DNA of 64,000 nucleotides from Cognatiluteimonas profundi (lineage in GTDB: Bacteria; Pseudomonadota; Gammaproteobacteria; Xanthomonadales; Xanthomonadaceae), in NCBI RefSeq assembly GCF_009792795.1, contig NZ_VKHQ01000009.1:377-64376 (forward strand). Reading direction: 5' to 3'. Position numbers and translations under genes: made by a program. Under the pieces are notes generated by a model that was not told where the DNA came from, ran no database searches, and was given only the letters and a program-made list of their open reading frames with translations. Every line of letters begins with the position of its first letter. The stretch's first letter is position 1. Positions 54,010-63,214 of the stretch are shown piece after piece.

Positions 54010-54651
54010 ATGATCCGAATCTGTCTGGTCGACGATCAAACGCTGGTGCGCCAGGGCATCCGGTCCCTGTTGGCGCTCGCCGAGGGCATTGAGGTCATCG
54101 CGGAAGCCGGCGACGGCAAGCAGGCCGTCGAACTGATCCCGCAGGTCAAGCCCGACGTGGTGCTGATGGACATGCGCATGCCGGCGATGTCCGGGCTGGA
54201 GGCATTGCAGGCGCTGGCCCGCATGGGCGAACTGCCGCCGACGATCATCCTGACCACGTTCGACGACGACCAACTGGTACTGGCAGGCCTGAAGGCCGGG
54301 GCCAAGGGCTACCTGCTCAAGGACGTCTCGCTCGAGCAGCTTGTCGGCGCGATCCAGGTGGTCGCCGCGGGCGGCTCGCTGGTGCAGCCAGCGGTGACCC
54401 AGCGCCTGCTCTCGGGCCTGGAGCACATGCGCAACGACTTCGTCAGCCTGGACCGGCCCGATCCGCTGACCGATCGCGAAACCGAAATATTGCGGCTGAT
54501 GGCCTCGGGGTTTTCCAACAAGGAAATCGCCAATTCACTGGGCGTGGCGGAAGGTACGATCAAGAACCACGTGTCCAACATCCTGTCCAAGCTCGGAGTG
54601 CGGGATCGGACGAGGGCAGTGTTGAAGGCGTTCGAACTGCAGTTGGTCTAA
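54010..54651 (+). CDS. NarL/LuxR-family response regulator
   Basis: 213 aa from ATG 54010. Receiver with D8, D9 and phosphoacceptor D54 (VLMDMRMP), and a LuxR-type helix-turn-helix (LTDRETEILRLMASGFSNKE, AEGTIKNHVSNILSKLGV). Preceded by the kinase gene with a 49-nt gap. The last 96 coding nt exist a second time downstream (54722-54817). Confidence 0.95.
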   Translation: MIRICLVDDQTLVRQGIRSLLALAEGIEVIAEAGDGKQAVELIPQVKPDVVLMDMRMPAMSGLEALQALARMGELPPTIILTTFDDDQLVLAGLKAGAKGYLLKDVSLEQLVGAIQVVAAGGSLVQPAVTQRLLSGLEHMRNDFVSLDRPDPLTDRETEILRLMASGFSNKEIANSLGVAEGTIKNHVSNILSKLGVRDRTRAVLKAFELQLV

Positions 54652-54671
54652 GGCTGGAAGCGAGTCTCGCT

Positions 54672-54723
54672 GCGCGCGGCGGCGCGTTCATTGGCTCGGC
54701 AAGCGGAGATCCTCGCGGCGCGG
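54672..54723 (+). repeat. Composite ~57-bp repeat, copy 4
   Basis: GCGCGCGGCGGCGCG, core with TTCATTGG, then CTCGCGGCGCGG. It sits between the response-regulator stop and the duplicated gene tail; its right end abuts the first base of the duplicate. Confidence 0.55.
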
Positions 54724-55012
54724 CACGATCAAGAACCACGTGTCCAACATCCTGTCCAGGCTGGGCGTCCGCGACCGCACGCGCGCGGTGCTGAAGGCGT
54801 TCGAACTGCAGCTGGTCCAGGCGCCTGCGGGCGGATTGCCGTCGGCGGCACTGCGAGGCGGTTTGTTCCGCCCTGGCGGGGTGTCGGTGCGGTGTCGGCC
54901 CAGCGGGGCAGCAGCCGAATGCGCGCGGCGGCCCACCCCGCGATCGGCGTTCCGGGTCCCTCGCGGCGCTCCCGAGCCGGTTGCGCTGCCGTGCGGCGCG
55001 TCCACGGGATGA
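54722..55012 (+). pseudogene. Duplicated 3' tail of the response-regulator gene
   Basis: From 54722 the translation GTIKNHVSNILSRLGVRDRT runs to the end of the LuxR DNA-binding helix, 32 residues differing from the intact gene at one (K to R), then continues into 65 unrelated residues to a stop at 55012. About a dozen nucleotide changes separate the copies, nearly all silent, with the fragment more GC-rich at third positions. It lacks the receiver and most of the helix-turn-helix, so it should be inactive. The rest of 54652-55096 holds no supported gene. Confidence 0.85.
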
Positions 55013-55096
55013 TGTCGTTGGCAGGTTTGCCGGAGGCGCGCTACGATGGCAGGTCTACGCCCCGGCCCAGCCAGGGGTGGGCCCGGAGAACATTGA

Positions 55097-56182
55097 ATGA
55101 CCCGTTTGATCGAAGTGCTGATTTCCCTTGCGATTGTCCTTGCGCTGTTCCTGGTGATCGGCCTCGTGCTGCCCTCCAGCCGCCATCTGAACGAGAAGGT
55201 CGAGACCAATCGCAAGTTGACGATTGTCTACGACACCCTCGACAGCCTGCGCCGCTTCAAGGACTGGAACCCGCTGGTGCTGCGCGATCCGAAGATGCAG
55301 CTGACGTTCTCCGGCCCGGCTTCCGGCGTCGGTGCGCGCATGGATTACGTCTCCAAGGAGCCATCCGTCGGCAGCGGCAGCTGGAAAATCGTTGCCGACG
55401 ATCCCGGCAAGAGCATCACCTACGCGATCACCAACACCCAGCGCGGCGACAACAAGCGCACGGTGTTCAGCTTCCGCCCGACCGGCCACCTTGGCCGCAA
55501 CGTGGAAATCTCGCAGCGCTACGACGTCGATTACGGCTGGGACCTGATGGGTCGCTATGCCGGCATGTACGTCGCGCGCCATGTGGGTGACGACATCAAG
55601 ATGGGCCTTGAGCGCCTGTCCAACATGCTGGCCTCGGTGCCCAACGTCGACTACCGCGTGCAGGGCACCAAGCTGGCCAACCTGCGTGCGGTCGACATGC
55701 CCGCTGAAAACCTCCTGGTGGTGAACGCCGGCTCGATCGAGCGCAACAACGACAAGATCGAAGCGTCGATGAAGGCCAACATGGAGTGGATCAAGCGCAC
55801 CATGGAAGCCAACGGCCTCGTCGCCGCCGGTCCGATGCGCATCATCTCGACTGAACTGGGTCGCGAGTCCTACACGTTCGACGTCACCCAGCCGGTGCAA
55901 AAGGCCGGTGAGACTGCCGTTGCAGGAGCTGCGCCCGCGCAGCTGGCCGGCCTCAAGCTGCAGGGCCCCGTCAAGTACGTGCAGACCAAGCCTCGTCGGG
56001 CCGCGACCGCCTCCTACACCGGCTACATGGCCGAACTGGAGAACGTGCGCAATGCACTGCGCGCGTGGGCGTTGACGCAGGGTTACGAGCCGACCGATCG
56101 TCCGTACGAGGTCTACAAGAACGGCATCGACCAGGCGTTCACCGAGAATGGCCAGTTCGATGTCTACTGGGACCTCAAATAA
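55097..56182 (+). CDS. SRPBCC-family protein with GyrI-like C-terminal domain
   Basis: 361 aa with a GGAG site 8-9 nt upstream. An N-terminal membrane anchor (IEVLISLAIVLALFLVIGLV) is followed by a START/SRPBCC-type lipid-binding fold (about 30-180) and a C-terminal effector-binding-like domain (about 200-360, ATASYTGYMAELENVRNAL). Cavity-type lipid or small-molecule binder; role unknown. A terminator-like hairpin follows. Confidence 0.85.
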   Translation: MTRLIEVLISLAIVLALFLVIGLVLPSSRHLNEKVETNRKLTIVYDTLDSLRRFKDWNPLVLRDPKMQLTFSGPASGVGARMDYVSKEPSVGSGSWKIVADDPGKSITYAITNTQRGDNKRTVFSFRPTGHLGRNVEISQRYDVDYGWDLMGRYAGMYVARHVGDDIKMGLERLSNMLASVPNVDYRVQGTKLANLRAVDMPAENLLVVNAGSIERNNDKIEASMKANMEWIKRTMEANGLVAAGPMRIISTELGRESYTFDVTQPVQKAGETAVAGAAPAQLAGLKLQGPVKYVQTKPRRAATASYTGYMAELENVRNALRAWALTQGYEPTDRPYEVYKNGIDQAFTENGQFDVYWDLK

Positions 56183-56206
56183 CCCCTGATTGCAGGATGT
56201 TTCCCG

Positions 56207-56233
56207 GAACGCCGCGTCCCTGACGCGGCGTTC
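56207..56233 (+). terminator. Probable terminator hairpin
   Basis: An 11-bp stem GAACGCCGCGT/ACGCGGCGTTC with a CCCTG loop, 24 nt after the SRPBCC stop. Only a weak T-rich tail follows. Confidence 0.65.
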
Positions 56234-56259
56234 TGCCTTCAGCCGACCACGGACCGCAC

Positions 56260-56631
56260 ATGGCAGCGCCATTCCCGCCGATCCCTCGCCCGAACGCATG
56301 GCTGGCCGCAAGCGGTGCGCTGTTGGCGGCGATCTCGGTGGCGCTGGCCGCCTATGCATCCCACGCAATGCAGGGCCCGGCGCAGGCCAGGCTGCAATTG
56401 GCGGCGGTGTTCGCCTTCGGACATGGGCTGGCGCTGGCGGCCCTCGCTCCGTCGATGCCGCGCGGGCTGGGGCAGGTGGCGCTGGCCGCACTGGCCGCCG
56501 GGGTTTTGCTGTTTTCCGGAAGCCTCGCCGGCGCGGCGCTGGCGCAATGGCCGACGACCCTCGCACCGCTTGGCGGCATGCTGATGATCGGTGCCTGGCT
56601 GGCATTGGCGTTTGCCTTCCTGCGCCGATAG
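56260..56631 (+). CDS. DUF423 membrane protein
   Basis: 123 aa with four hydrophobic segments and the family wording GALLAAISVALAAYASHAM at the start, then FGHGLALAAL and LLFSGSLAGAALA. Small inner-membrane proteins of unknown function. A 10-nt gap separates it from the glycosylase gene, so the two are co-transcribed. Confidence 0.9.
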   Translation: MAAPFPPIPRPNAWLAASGALLAAISVALAAYASHAMQGPAQARLQLAAVFAFGHGLALAALAPSMPRGLGQVALAALAAGVLLFSGSLAGAALAQWPTTLAPLGGMLMIGAWLALAFAFLRR

Positions 56632-56641
56632 GACACGACCC

Positions 56642-57316
56642 ATGCCTCGCCACCAGCGCGGATTCGATACGCAAGCCGCACATGCGCACCTGGTGCGGAG
56701 CGACCGCAAGCTCGGCAAATGGATGCGCACGATCGGACCCATCGAAGCCGATGCGCGCTGGCGCAAACCGTTCGATCCCGTCGATGCGCTGGCGCGCGCG
56801 ATCCTCTACCAGCAACTCAGCGGCAAGGCCGCGGCGACGATTGTTGGTCGCGTGGAAATCGCCATCGGCAGCGACCGCTTCCACTGCGACACGCTGGCGC
56901 GCTGCGACGACGCCACGATCCGCGCGTGCGGCGTATCGGGAAACAAGCTGCTGGCGCTGCGCGACCTGGCCCTGCGCGAATCGGCGGGACAGGTGCCCAC
57001 GTTGCGCCGGATGTCGACCATGGACAACGACGCCATCATCGCGGCGCTCGTGCCCATCCGCGGCATCGGTCGCTGGACGGTCGAGATGATGCTGATGTTC
57101 CGGCTCGGTCGTCCCGACGTATTGCCCGTCGATGACCTGGGCATCCGCAAGGGCGCGCAGGCCGTCGACAAGGCCGACGACATGCTGGCGCCCAAGGCGT
57201 TGCTGGAGCGCGGTGAATGCTGGGGACCGTATCGCAGCTACGCCAGCTTCTACCTGTGGCGCATTGCCGATGCGGCAAGCGGCCAGAAAGCGGCGGTCAA
57301 GCGCTCGCAGGAATAA
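56642..57316 (+). CDS. DNA-3-methyladenine glycosylase II (AlkA-type)
   Basis: 224 aa from ATG 56642. The HhH-GPD core is clear: ILYQQLSGKAAATIVGR, VSGNKLLALRDLA, then the hairpin IRGIGRWTVEMMLMF and catalytic D in LPVDDLGIRKG. Removes alkylated bases. Its 3' end overlaps the convergent M15 gene by 20 nt. Confidence 0.94.
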   Translation: MPRHQRGFDTQAAHAHLVRSDRKLGKWMRTIGPIEADARWRKPFDPVDALARAILYQQLSGKAAATIVGRVEIAIGSDRFHCDTLARCDDATIRACGVSGNKLLALRDLALRESAGQVPTLRRMSTMDNDAIIAALVPIRGIGRWTVEMMLMFRLGRPDVLPVDDLGIRKGAQAVDKADDMLAPKALLERGECWGPYRSYASFYLWRIADAASGQKAAVKRSQE

Positions 57317-58121
57317 TCGCGGCGCGCCCGGCGGCGGCCGGTTGCCAGCACCAATGCCAGGGTTCGTAGACGATGCCGTGCGGGTTGTCGCGCGGATAAC
57401 TCATGGCGAATCCGTGCCCGCCGGCATTGGCCGCCAGCCAGCCGAATGCAGCGGTGCCTTCGAAGGATTCCTCGGCGGCAGGTTCGCCGGGTGCGCTGAT
57501 GTCCAATGCGCGCCCCGAATGGTGTTCGCTGTAACCCGGCGCTGCGTTGACGGCGAGGATGGCGTCGACGTCGAGCCCGCGTGCGCGCTTGCGCTCGAAG
57601 ATTCCCAGCTGGTAATCGTGGCTGCGATAACCCGAGATCGCTTCGAGCAGCACGCCGTCACGCAGGGCGGCCTGGCGCAGCCGCATCCAGGCATTGGCGG
57701 CATCGGCCTGCAGCCATAGCGCGCGTCGGTAGCGGTCGAATCCTGCCAACGCAAGCCAATGGGGCTCGGCGACCAGTTCCAGGCCGCTGCGTGCGCCATA
57801 GCCTTCGTCCAAGCCGATCGCCGCGAGGCGTTCCTGCAGTCGATGCAGGGGCAGGATGTCGGCGGCATGCAGGCGCGACGGCATTGGCATGCGTTGCCGC
57901 AGTGCGGTCGTCGCGTCATCGATGCCGGGTTCGCGTTCCAGAAGCGGAGCCAGCGCCTGCAGGCCTTCCGCAAGCTCGGCGGCCAGGAAGCGTCCGTCAC
58001 GCTTGCGCCGCAACACATGGCGCGCGCGTGCCAGGATCCGGGCATCACGGTTGCTGCGCGCGCGCAACAAGCCGGCCGGCCAGATTTCGATGTGCGGCGT
58101 GTTGACCAGGATGCGCTGCAT
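57297..58121 (-). CDS. M15B-type D-Ala-D-Ala carboxypeptidase-like
   Basis: 274 aa. Active-site features: ISGYRSHDYQ, the zinc pattern SEHHSGRALDIS (S-x-H-x2-G-x-A-x-D) and the final EPWHWCW (E-x-x-H). Works on peptidoglycan stem peptides or related dipeptides. No signal peptide is visible, unusual for a wall-acting enzyme; the first ~120 residues form an extra N-terminal domain. Confidence 0.88.
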   Translation of the reverse strand: MQRILVNTPHIEIWPAGLLRARSNRDARILARARHVLRRKRDGRFLAAELAEGLQALAPLLEREPGIDDATTALRQRMPMPSRLHAADILPLHRLQERLAAIGLDEGYGARSGLELVAEPHWLALAGFDRYRRALWLQADAANAWMRLRQAALRDGVLLEAISGYRSHDYQLGIFERKRARGLDVDAILAVNAAPGYSEHHSGRALDISAPGEPAAEESFEGTAAFGWLAANAGGHGFAMSYPRDNPHGIVYEPWHWCWQPAAAGRAAIIPASA

Positions 58122-58222
58122 GTGGGCAGGTTACCGGTCGCAGGCGCTTGTCGTCATCCTGCGCAACGAAGCGACTCGTCGAGCCATGCACGCTGACATG
58201 CCGGCGGCAAGCAGACGGTCGG

Positions 58223-58402
58223 TCACAGCGGCTTCTTCAGGTACAGCTGCACGGGTGCGAAGCGCTGCGACTGGATGGCAGCGACCAGCTCCCAGCCCTG
58301 CTGGCCGAGCTGGTTCAGGCGTTCCTGCGCCGCCTTGCTGGTGGCGCCGAGGAAACTCGGCCCGACCTGCACCACCTGGTAACTCCATCGCTCATTGGCC
58401 AT
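58223..58402 (-). CDS. DUF4177-type small protein
   Basis: 59 aa: the sequence includes [27 protein letters not shown] and ends [11 protein letters not shown], the recognisable DUF4177 pattern (E-Y-x-V then G-W-E-L-V). ATG 58402 lies 11 nt inside the end of the ribbon-helix-helix gene. Last gene of the SPFH cluster. Function unknown. Confidence 0.82.
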   Translation of the reverse strand: MANERWSYQVVQVGPSFLGATSKAAQERLNQLGQQGWELVAAIQSQRFAPVQLYLKKPL

Positions 58403-58589
58403 CGTCTTTCTCCGGGAGGTCGTCGGTCGTGGTGCCGGGCGATTTCAGTCGCCCGGCCTTGCGCAGCGCATCGCGCAGCAGGTATTCGATCTGTGCATTG
58501 AGGCTGCGCAATTCATCGTCCGCCCAGCGCTGCGCCGCCGCCAGGACGTCGGCGTTGATGCGCAGCGGATAGGCTTTCTTGTCAGCCAT
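58392..58589 (-). CDS. Arc-like ribbon-helix-helix protein
   Basis: 65 aa. [20 protein letters not shown], then [18 protein letters not shown], typical of Arc/MetJ-type DNA-binding proteins: a beta-strand followed by two helices. Its ATG overlaps the stop of a 23-codon frame (TGATG). Could autoregulate the SPFH operon; this is inference. Confidence 0.85.
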   Translation of the reverse strand: MADKKAYPLRINADVLAAAQRWADDELRSLNAQIEYLLRDALRKAGRLKSPGTTTDDLPEKDDGQ

Positions 58590-58660
58590 CAGCCGCGTCG
58601 ACGCCTGCGCGTGGTGATGGCGACGGCGATGACGGGCAGCGCGATGAAGGAGGCAGCCAT
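58589..58660 (-). CDS. Tiny hydrophobic-basic peptide in the SPFH operon
   Basis: 23 aa: [15 protein letters not shown] followed by TT and a run of five arginines. GAGG lies about 8 nt before the ATG; the start is 10 nt after the SPFH stop and the stop overlaps the next ATG. A short membrane span with a positive tail fits a membrane-embedded mini-protein. Support is positional only. Confidence 0.45.
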   Translation of the reverse strand: MAASFIALPVIAVAITTRRRRRG

Positions 58661-58670
58661 CGTGGCCGCC

Positions 58671-59555
58671 TCAGTACAGCGTGCCGGCGTTGACGACCGG
58701 CTGCGTCGCGCGCTCGCTGCACAGCACCACCAGCAGGTTGCTGACCATCTGCGCCTTGCGCTCCTCGTCCAGGTGCACGGTGCCGTTCTTCTCCAGTTCG
58801 GCCAGGGCCATTTCGACCATGCCGACGGCGCCCGCCACGATCCGCGTGCGCGCGCCGATGATCGCGTTGGCCTGCTGCCGCTGCAGCATCGCCTGGGCGA
58901 TTTCGGGCGCGTAGGCGAGGTGGCTGATGCGCGCATCCAGCACCTGCACGCCGGCGTCGGCCAGGCGTTCCTGCAGTTCGTCCTTCAGGTGCCTGGAGAC
59001 CTCGGTCGCGTGGCTGCGCAGGGCCAGCTGGCCGTCCTCATGCTGGTCGTAGGGATAGCTGGTGGCCATCGTGCGCAGCGCGGATTCGGACTGGATGTGC
59101 ACGAAACTTTCGTAATCGTCGACGTTGTAGACGGCTTCCGCCGAGTCGACGACCTGCCAGACGATGACGGCGGCGATCTCGATCGGACTGCCATCGAGTT
59201 CGTTGACCTTGAGCTTGCCGCTCTCGAAGTTGCGCACGCGCTGGCTGACCTTCCTCTTGACGTAGAAGGGGTTGTTCCAGCGCAGGCCGTTGTCCTTGAC
59301 CGTGCCGACGTACTTGCCGAACAGGCTGAGCACCGCGGCCTGGTTGGGCTGCACCGTGTACAGGCCGACCAGGCTGAGGAAGGCCAGGGCGCCGATGACC
59401 AGCCCGCCCAGGATCCGGACCCAGGCGCCGCTCCCGGCCACGGCCGGATCCAGGTTGATCCCCGAGACCAGCAGCCAGGCAGCGATGACGGCCACGACGA
59501 GCACGCCCAGCAGGAACGGAAGGCCGGGGGCCGAGCGAACGGGATTCTCTTTCAT
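58671..59555 (-). CDS. SPFH-domain (band-7/stomatin-like) membrane protein
   Basis: 294 aa from ATG 59555. Two membrane segments (about 15-35 and 50-70), then a band-7 domain ([38 protein letters not shown]) and a helical C-terminal part. Such proteins form membrane microdomains and scaffold proteases. First gene of a cluster with three tiny genes. Confidence 0.93.
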   Translation of the reverse strand: MKENPVRSAPGLPFLLGVLVVAVIAAWLLVSGINLDPAVAGSGAWVRILGGLVIGALAFLSLVGLYTVQPNQAAVLSLFGKYVGTVKDNGLRWNNPFYVKRKVSQRVRNFESGKLKVNELDGSPIEIAAVIVWQVVDSAEAVYNVDDYESFVHIQSESALRTMATSYPYDQHEDGQLALRSHATEVSRHLKDELQERLADAGVQVLDARISHLAYAPEIAQAMLQRQQANAIIGARTRIVAGAVGMVEMALAELEKNGTVHLDEERKAQMVSNLLVVLCSERATQPVVNAGTLY

Positions 59556-59663
59556 GGCGCGCCTATGCAGGGGTGACGGCAAATCGCCGTCAGCATGTGA
59601 TATCAAAATGATATCAATCTCGCAAGCGTCTTTCGACAAGCGGCATCGCGCCGCGGGGCGGGC

Positions 59664-60581
59664 TCAGGGATTCAGGTACAGCAGCGGGGCGGGGCTGTGC
59701 TCACCGGTGGCATAGAGGCCACGGCCGTCCGTCGACCATGCCAGGGCCTCGGCCTGGGGCAGCCAGGGCAGGTGGTGGACCTGCGGCGCGTTGGCCACCG
59801 CCTGCGACCAGCTGCCCCGGCGCGGTCGTGCGTACAGCAGCACGTCGGAATAGGTCAGCACCGCGAACGTCCGGCCGTCGGGCGAGATATCCGCCGCCGT
59901 GACCTGGTTGCGAATCCGTGCCATGTGCCGGTTCTCGCGCAGGGATTCGGCGTCGGGCTCTGGTACTCCAGCGAGGAAGCCAACCCGCCGTGCCACCTGC
60001 AGGACTCCGGGCTGCGGCCGCAGGGGCAGGACGAACAGCTCCGGTGGGCGGCGTCGCTTCGACACCAGCAGGATCTGGCCGCTCGCCGCGTCGACCGCGA
60101 CCGCCTCGCAGTCGCGCGGACCATCGGGCCATCGGAACGCGATCGACCAGGCCGGCCGCGCATGGCCGTCCACCAGCCTGCGCGGCTCCTCGACGACGTG
60201 CAGCTGCAAGGTCCTGCGCAGGCCGCCGTTGTCGCCGGTGTCGGCGATCAGCAGGTAGTGCCTGCCCTGCAGGTCGAAGGCAGCCAGGTCTTCCCAGTCG
60301 GTGTTGAGGACGTTGTCGATGCGCAAGGTCGCATGCAGGCTTCCGCGGTTGCCGATGGCGTACAGCGCGGCGGCATTGCCACCATCGTTGAGCGTCCACA
60401 GCGTGTCGGCATGCGTGCGCGATGCCGCCATCCCGCTGACTTCATCCAGCTGCGGCGCCAGGATCAGGCCCGACAACTGCGCGAATGGCGGCGCCTGCTC
60501 GCATCCGGCGACGGCCAGCAACACGCCCAGCAGCGGCGACAGGAGCGACAGGGGGACTCGACGGGCCATTGCGACGAGCAT
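59664..60581 (-). CDS. Lipoprotein with propeller-like repeats
   Basis: 305 aa, or 301 from the ATG at 60569. Lipobox AVAGC. Repeating blade-like words (TLWTLNDGGNAAALYAI, HYLLIADTGDN, TFAVLTYSDVLLYAR, GRGLYATGEH) suggest a beta-propeller. Located next to purT but divergently transcribed. Function unknown. Confidence 0.8.
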   Translation of the reverse strand: MLVAMARRVPLSLLSPLLGVLLAVAGCEQAPPFAQLSGLILAPQLDEVSGMAASRTHADTLWTLNDGGNAAALYAIGNRGSLHATLRIDNVLNTDWEDLAAFDLQGRHYLLIADTGDNGGLRRTLQLHVVEEPRRLVDGHARPAWSIAFRWPDGPRDCEAVAVDAASGQILLVSKRRRPPELFVLPLRPQPGVLQVARRVGFLAGVPEPDAESLRENRHMARIRNQVTAADISPDGRTFAVLTYSDVLLYARPRRGSWSQAVANAPQVHHLPWLPQAEALAWSTDGRGLYATGEHSPAPLLYLNP

Positions 60582-60652
60582 GGCATGGCGGCGGCGACCG
60601 ACGAAAGCGCGCGGCGCCGGTAAACTGGCGACTGGTCCACTGAAGTATCGGC

Positions 60653-61858
60653 ATGATCACCATCGGCACCCCCCTCTCCACAGGGGCGACGCGCGTCCTG
60701 CTGCTCGGTTCCGGCGAATTGGGCAAGGAAGTCGCGATCGAACTGCAGCGGCTGGGCGTGGAAGTCATCGCCGCCGATCGTTATGCCGACGCCCCGGCCA
60801 TGCAGGTGGCGCACCGCAGTCATGTGCTGGACATGCTCGATGGCGACGCGATCCGCGCCCTGGTCGCGCTGGAGCAGCCGCACGTGATCGTGCCGGAGAT
60901 CGAGGCGATCCATACGCAGACGCTGGTCGCGCTGGAGCGCGAGTTCGAAGCCGCTGGCAGCACCACGCGCATCATCCCGACCGCGCGCGCCGCATGGCTG
61001 ACGATGGACCGCGAAGGCATCCGCAAGCTGGCCGCCGAAACGCTCGGACTGCCCGTGTCGCCGTATCGATTCGTCGACAGCATCGACGACTACCGCCGGG
61101 CCGTCGGCGATATCGGCCTGCCGTGCGTGGTCAAGCCGGTGATGTCATCGTCCGGCCACGGCCAGAGCCTCGTGCGTGGCGAAGGCGACGTCGATGCGGC
61201 GTGGGACTACGCGCAGACCGGCGGTCGTGCCGGCGCCGGCCGCGTGATCGTCGAGGGTTTCATCGACTTCGACTACGAGATCACGCTGCTGACGGTGCGG
61301 CACACCGGGGGCACGCTGTTCTGCGATCCCATCGGGCACCTGCAGCGCGACGGCGATTACCGCGAGAGCTGGCAGCCGCAGCCGATGTCCACCCGCGCGC
61401 TCGCGCTGGCGCAGGGCATCGCGCGCCAGGTCACCGACGCGCTCGGCGGCTGGGGCGTGTTCGGCGTCGAGCTGTTCATCAAGGGCGACGATGTCTGGTT
61501 TTCGGAAGTGTCGCCGCGGCCGCACGATACCGGCCTGGTCACGCTGATTTCGCAGGACCTGAGCGAATTCGCCCTGCATGCGCGCGCGATCCTCGGCCTG
61601 CCGATTCCCGGCGTGCGCCAGTTGGGGCCGTCGGCGTCCTGCGCGCTGCTTGCGCAAGGCCACGGCGTGCCGGTATTCGGCAACGTGCAGGCGGCGTTGC
61701 AGCAGCCCGACACCGCGCTGCGCCTGTTCGGCAAACCGCGCGTGGCTGGCCATCGCCGCGTCGGCGTGACCCTGTCGCGTGCCGACGACATCGAGGCGGC
61801 ACGGCGCGTCGCGCGCGAATCCGCCGCGGCGCTCACGATCGAACTGCGCGACGCCTGA
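60653..61858 (+). CDS. purT: Formate-dependent GAR formyltransferase PurT
   Basis: 401 aa. ATP-grasp enzyme: [20 protein letters not shown] at the start, [14 protein letters not shown] as the ATP loop, [17 protein letters not shown] and [19 protein letters not shown] in the active site. Converts GAR to FGAR using formate and ATP in purine synthesis. Length and motifs are complete. Confidence 0.98.
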   Translation: MITIGTPLSTGATRVLLLGSGELGKEVAIELQRLGVEVIAADRYADAPAMQVAHRSHVLDMLDGDAIRALVALEQPHVIVPEIEAIHTQTLVALEREFEAAGSTTRIIPTARAAWLTMDREGIRKLAAETLGLPVSPYRFVDSIDDYRRAVGDIGLPCVVKPVMSSSGHGQSLVRGEGDVDAAWDYAQTGGRAGAGRVIVEGFIDFDYEITLLTVRHTGGTLFCDPIGHLQRDGDYRESWQPQPMSTRALALAQGIARQVTDALGGWGVFGVELFIKGDDVWFSEVSPRPHDTGLVTLISQDLSEFALHARAILGLPIPGVRQLGPSASCALLAQGHGVPVFGNVQAALQQPDTALRLFGKPRVAGHRRVGVTLSRADDIEAARRVARESAAALTIELRDA

Positions 61859-61899
61859 GATCATGCGCTCCGCCGCAAACCAACAACGGGATCCAGGCA

Positions 61900-62343
61900 A
61901 TGAATGAAGCCAACGGCTACGCCGTGTTTTTCTTCCCGCAGGCGCTCGAGGCGCTGGGCGAGGCGATCAAGCCCTATCTGCAGGAAGGCGCGATCGGCGC
62001 GCACGTGCTGTGCAATGCGATCGACACGTCGGGATCGCTGATCGAAATGACGATGCGCGGCAACACCGGCGATAGCAAGCTGGTGGTGCTCGAACTGATG
62101 GTGCCGGTCTCGATGGTGCGGATGATCGTCTCGACCCAGAGCGATGAACTGTTCGGATTCGGCCCACGCCTGGCGATCGATCCGCTGGTGGTGTTGCCGG
62201 CGGCCGGTGCGGCAACGGCAGCCGTGGAGGCTCCTGCGGCGGCGGCTGCATCGGCAGGCGTGCAAGGCCAGTCCGGCCAGCCGCCGGTGGCGTCTACGCC
62301 AGCCGCTTCGACAGGCGACGGAGACGATTCGCCGGAAGGCTGA
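61900..62343 (+). CDS. Unknown protein with disordered alanine-rich tail
   Basis: 147 aa. Ordered N-terminal ~105 residues ([60 protein letters not shown]) and a tail of alanine, proline, glycine and acidic residues. No recognised family. Downstream of purT after 41 nt; its end overlaps the convergent bpt gene by 50 nt. Confidence 0.78.
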   Translation: MNEANGYAVFFFPQALEALGEAIKPYLQEGAIGAHVLCNAIDTSGSLIEMTMRGNTGDSKLVVLELMVPVSMVRMIVSTQSDELFGFGPRLAIDPLVVLPAAGAATAAVEAPAAAAASAGVQGQSGQPPVASTPAASTGDGDDSPEG

Positions 62344-63139
62344 TGCCCCCCGGCGCCGGCAGCAACTGGCCGTCGGCATCGAACTGCAGCGGCCGCCACG
62401 CGCGGCCGTCGTAGCCTTCCAGCGCTGAATACCGCCGTTTGTAGTCCATCTTGCGATGGCCGGCGATCCAGTAGCCCAGGTACAGGTGTTCGCGCCCGTC
62501 GCGCCTGGCCCAGTCGATCTGCTGCAGGATCGCCAGTGTCCCCAGGCCCCGTGCCGCGTATGCCGGGTCGTAGAAGGTGTAGACGGCCGACAGCGCGCCG
62601 TCCACGAGGTCTGTGACGGCGACCGCGAGCAACTGGTGGGACGCGATGTCGCGCAACTCCAGGAATCGGCTGTCCGACCAGTCGCCGATCAGGAACTGGT
62701 CGAACTCGGCGGCGCCGTGTCCATCCATGCCGCCATCGCGATGACGCGTGCCCAGGTAGCGCTGGTACAGGGCGAAGTGTTCGTCGGTGCGCCGCGCAGG
62801 CAGGACGCGTGCCTCCACGTCGACGTTGCGCGACAGGCAGCGGCGCTGGCTGCGATCCGGCACGAACCGCGACACGGCGATGCGCACCGCCATGCAGGCG
62901 TGGCAGTGCTGGCATTGCGGGCGATAGACCAGGTCGCCGGAGCGGCGGAATCCCCATTCCAGCGCCCGCGGATACAGCCGCGGCAAGCGTGGATCGCGCG
63001 GATCGATGACCAGGTCGCGGGCGCTGCGTTCGGGCCAGTAGCCGCAGGGATGTTCCGCGGTCTGGAACAGGCGCAGGTCCTCGGCGTCGGATTGACGCCC
63101 GGCCTGCCCGTCGTCGTCCTTCAGCGGATCGGTGCCCAT
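62294..63139 (-). CDS. bpt: Aspartate/glutamate leucyltransferase (N-end rule)
   Basis: 281 aa. N-terminal [15 protein letters not shown] and [16 protein letters not shown] form the cysteine-rich arginyltransferase-like start, with a GNAT-type C-terminal half ([35 protein letters not shown]). Transfers leucine from its tRNA to N-terminal Asp/Glu, marking proteins for ClpAP. Typical for proteobacteria; length normal. Confidence 0.96.
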   Translation of the reverse strand: MGTDPLKDDDGQAGRQSDAEDLRLFQTAEHPCGYWPERSARDLVIDPRDPRLPRLYPRALEWGFRRSGDLVYRPQCQHCHACMAVRIAVSRFVPDRSQRRCLSRNVDVEARVLPARRTDEHFALYQRYLGTRHRDGGMDGHGAAEFDQFLIGDWSDSRFLELRDIASHQLLAVAVTDLVDGALSAVYTFYDPAYAARGLGTLAILQQIDWARRDGREHLYLGYWIAGHRKMDYKRRYSALEGYDGRAWRPLQFDADGQLLPAPGGISLPANRLRRLSKRLA

Positions 63140-63214
63140 GGCCGCAGCATAGCGCCGGCGGTTGCGCGCGGCGTGTGCACGGCTGCCGGCGATCCCGAAG
63201 TCACCGGCATGGCG

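Noticed and set aside
60301-61899. Long open frame running through purT in another phase
   Set aside because: A shadow of purT; only its last 147 codons from 61900 look like a gene.
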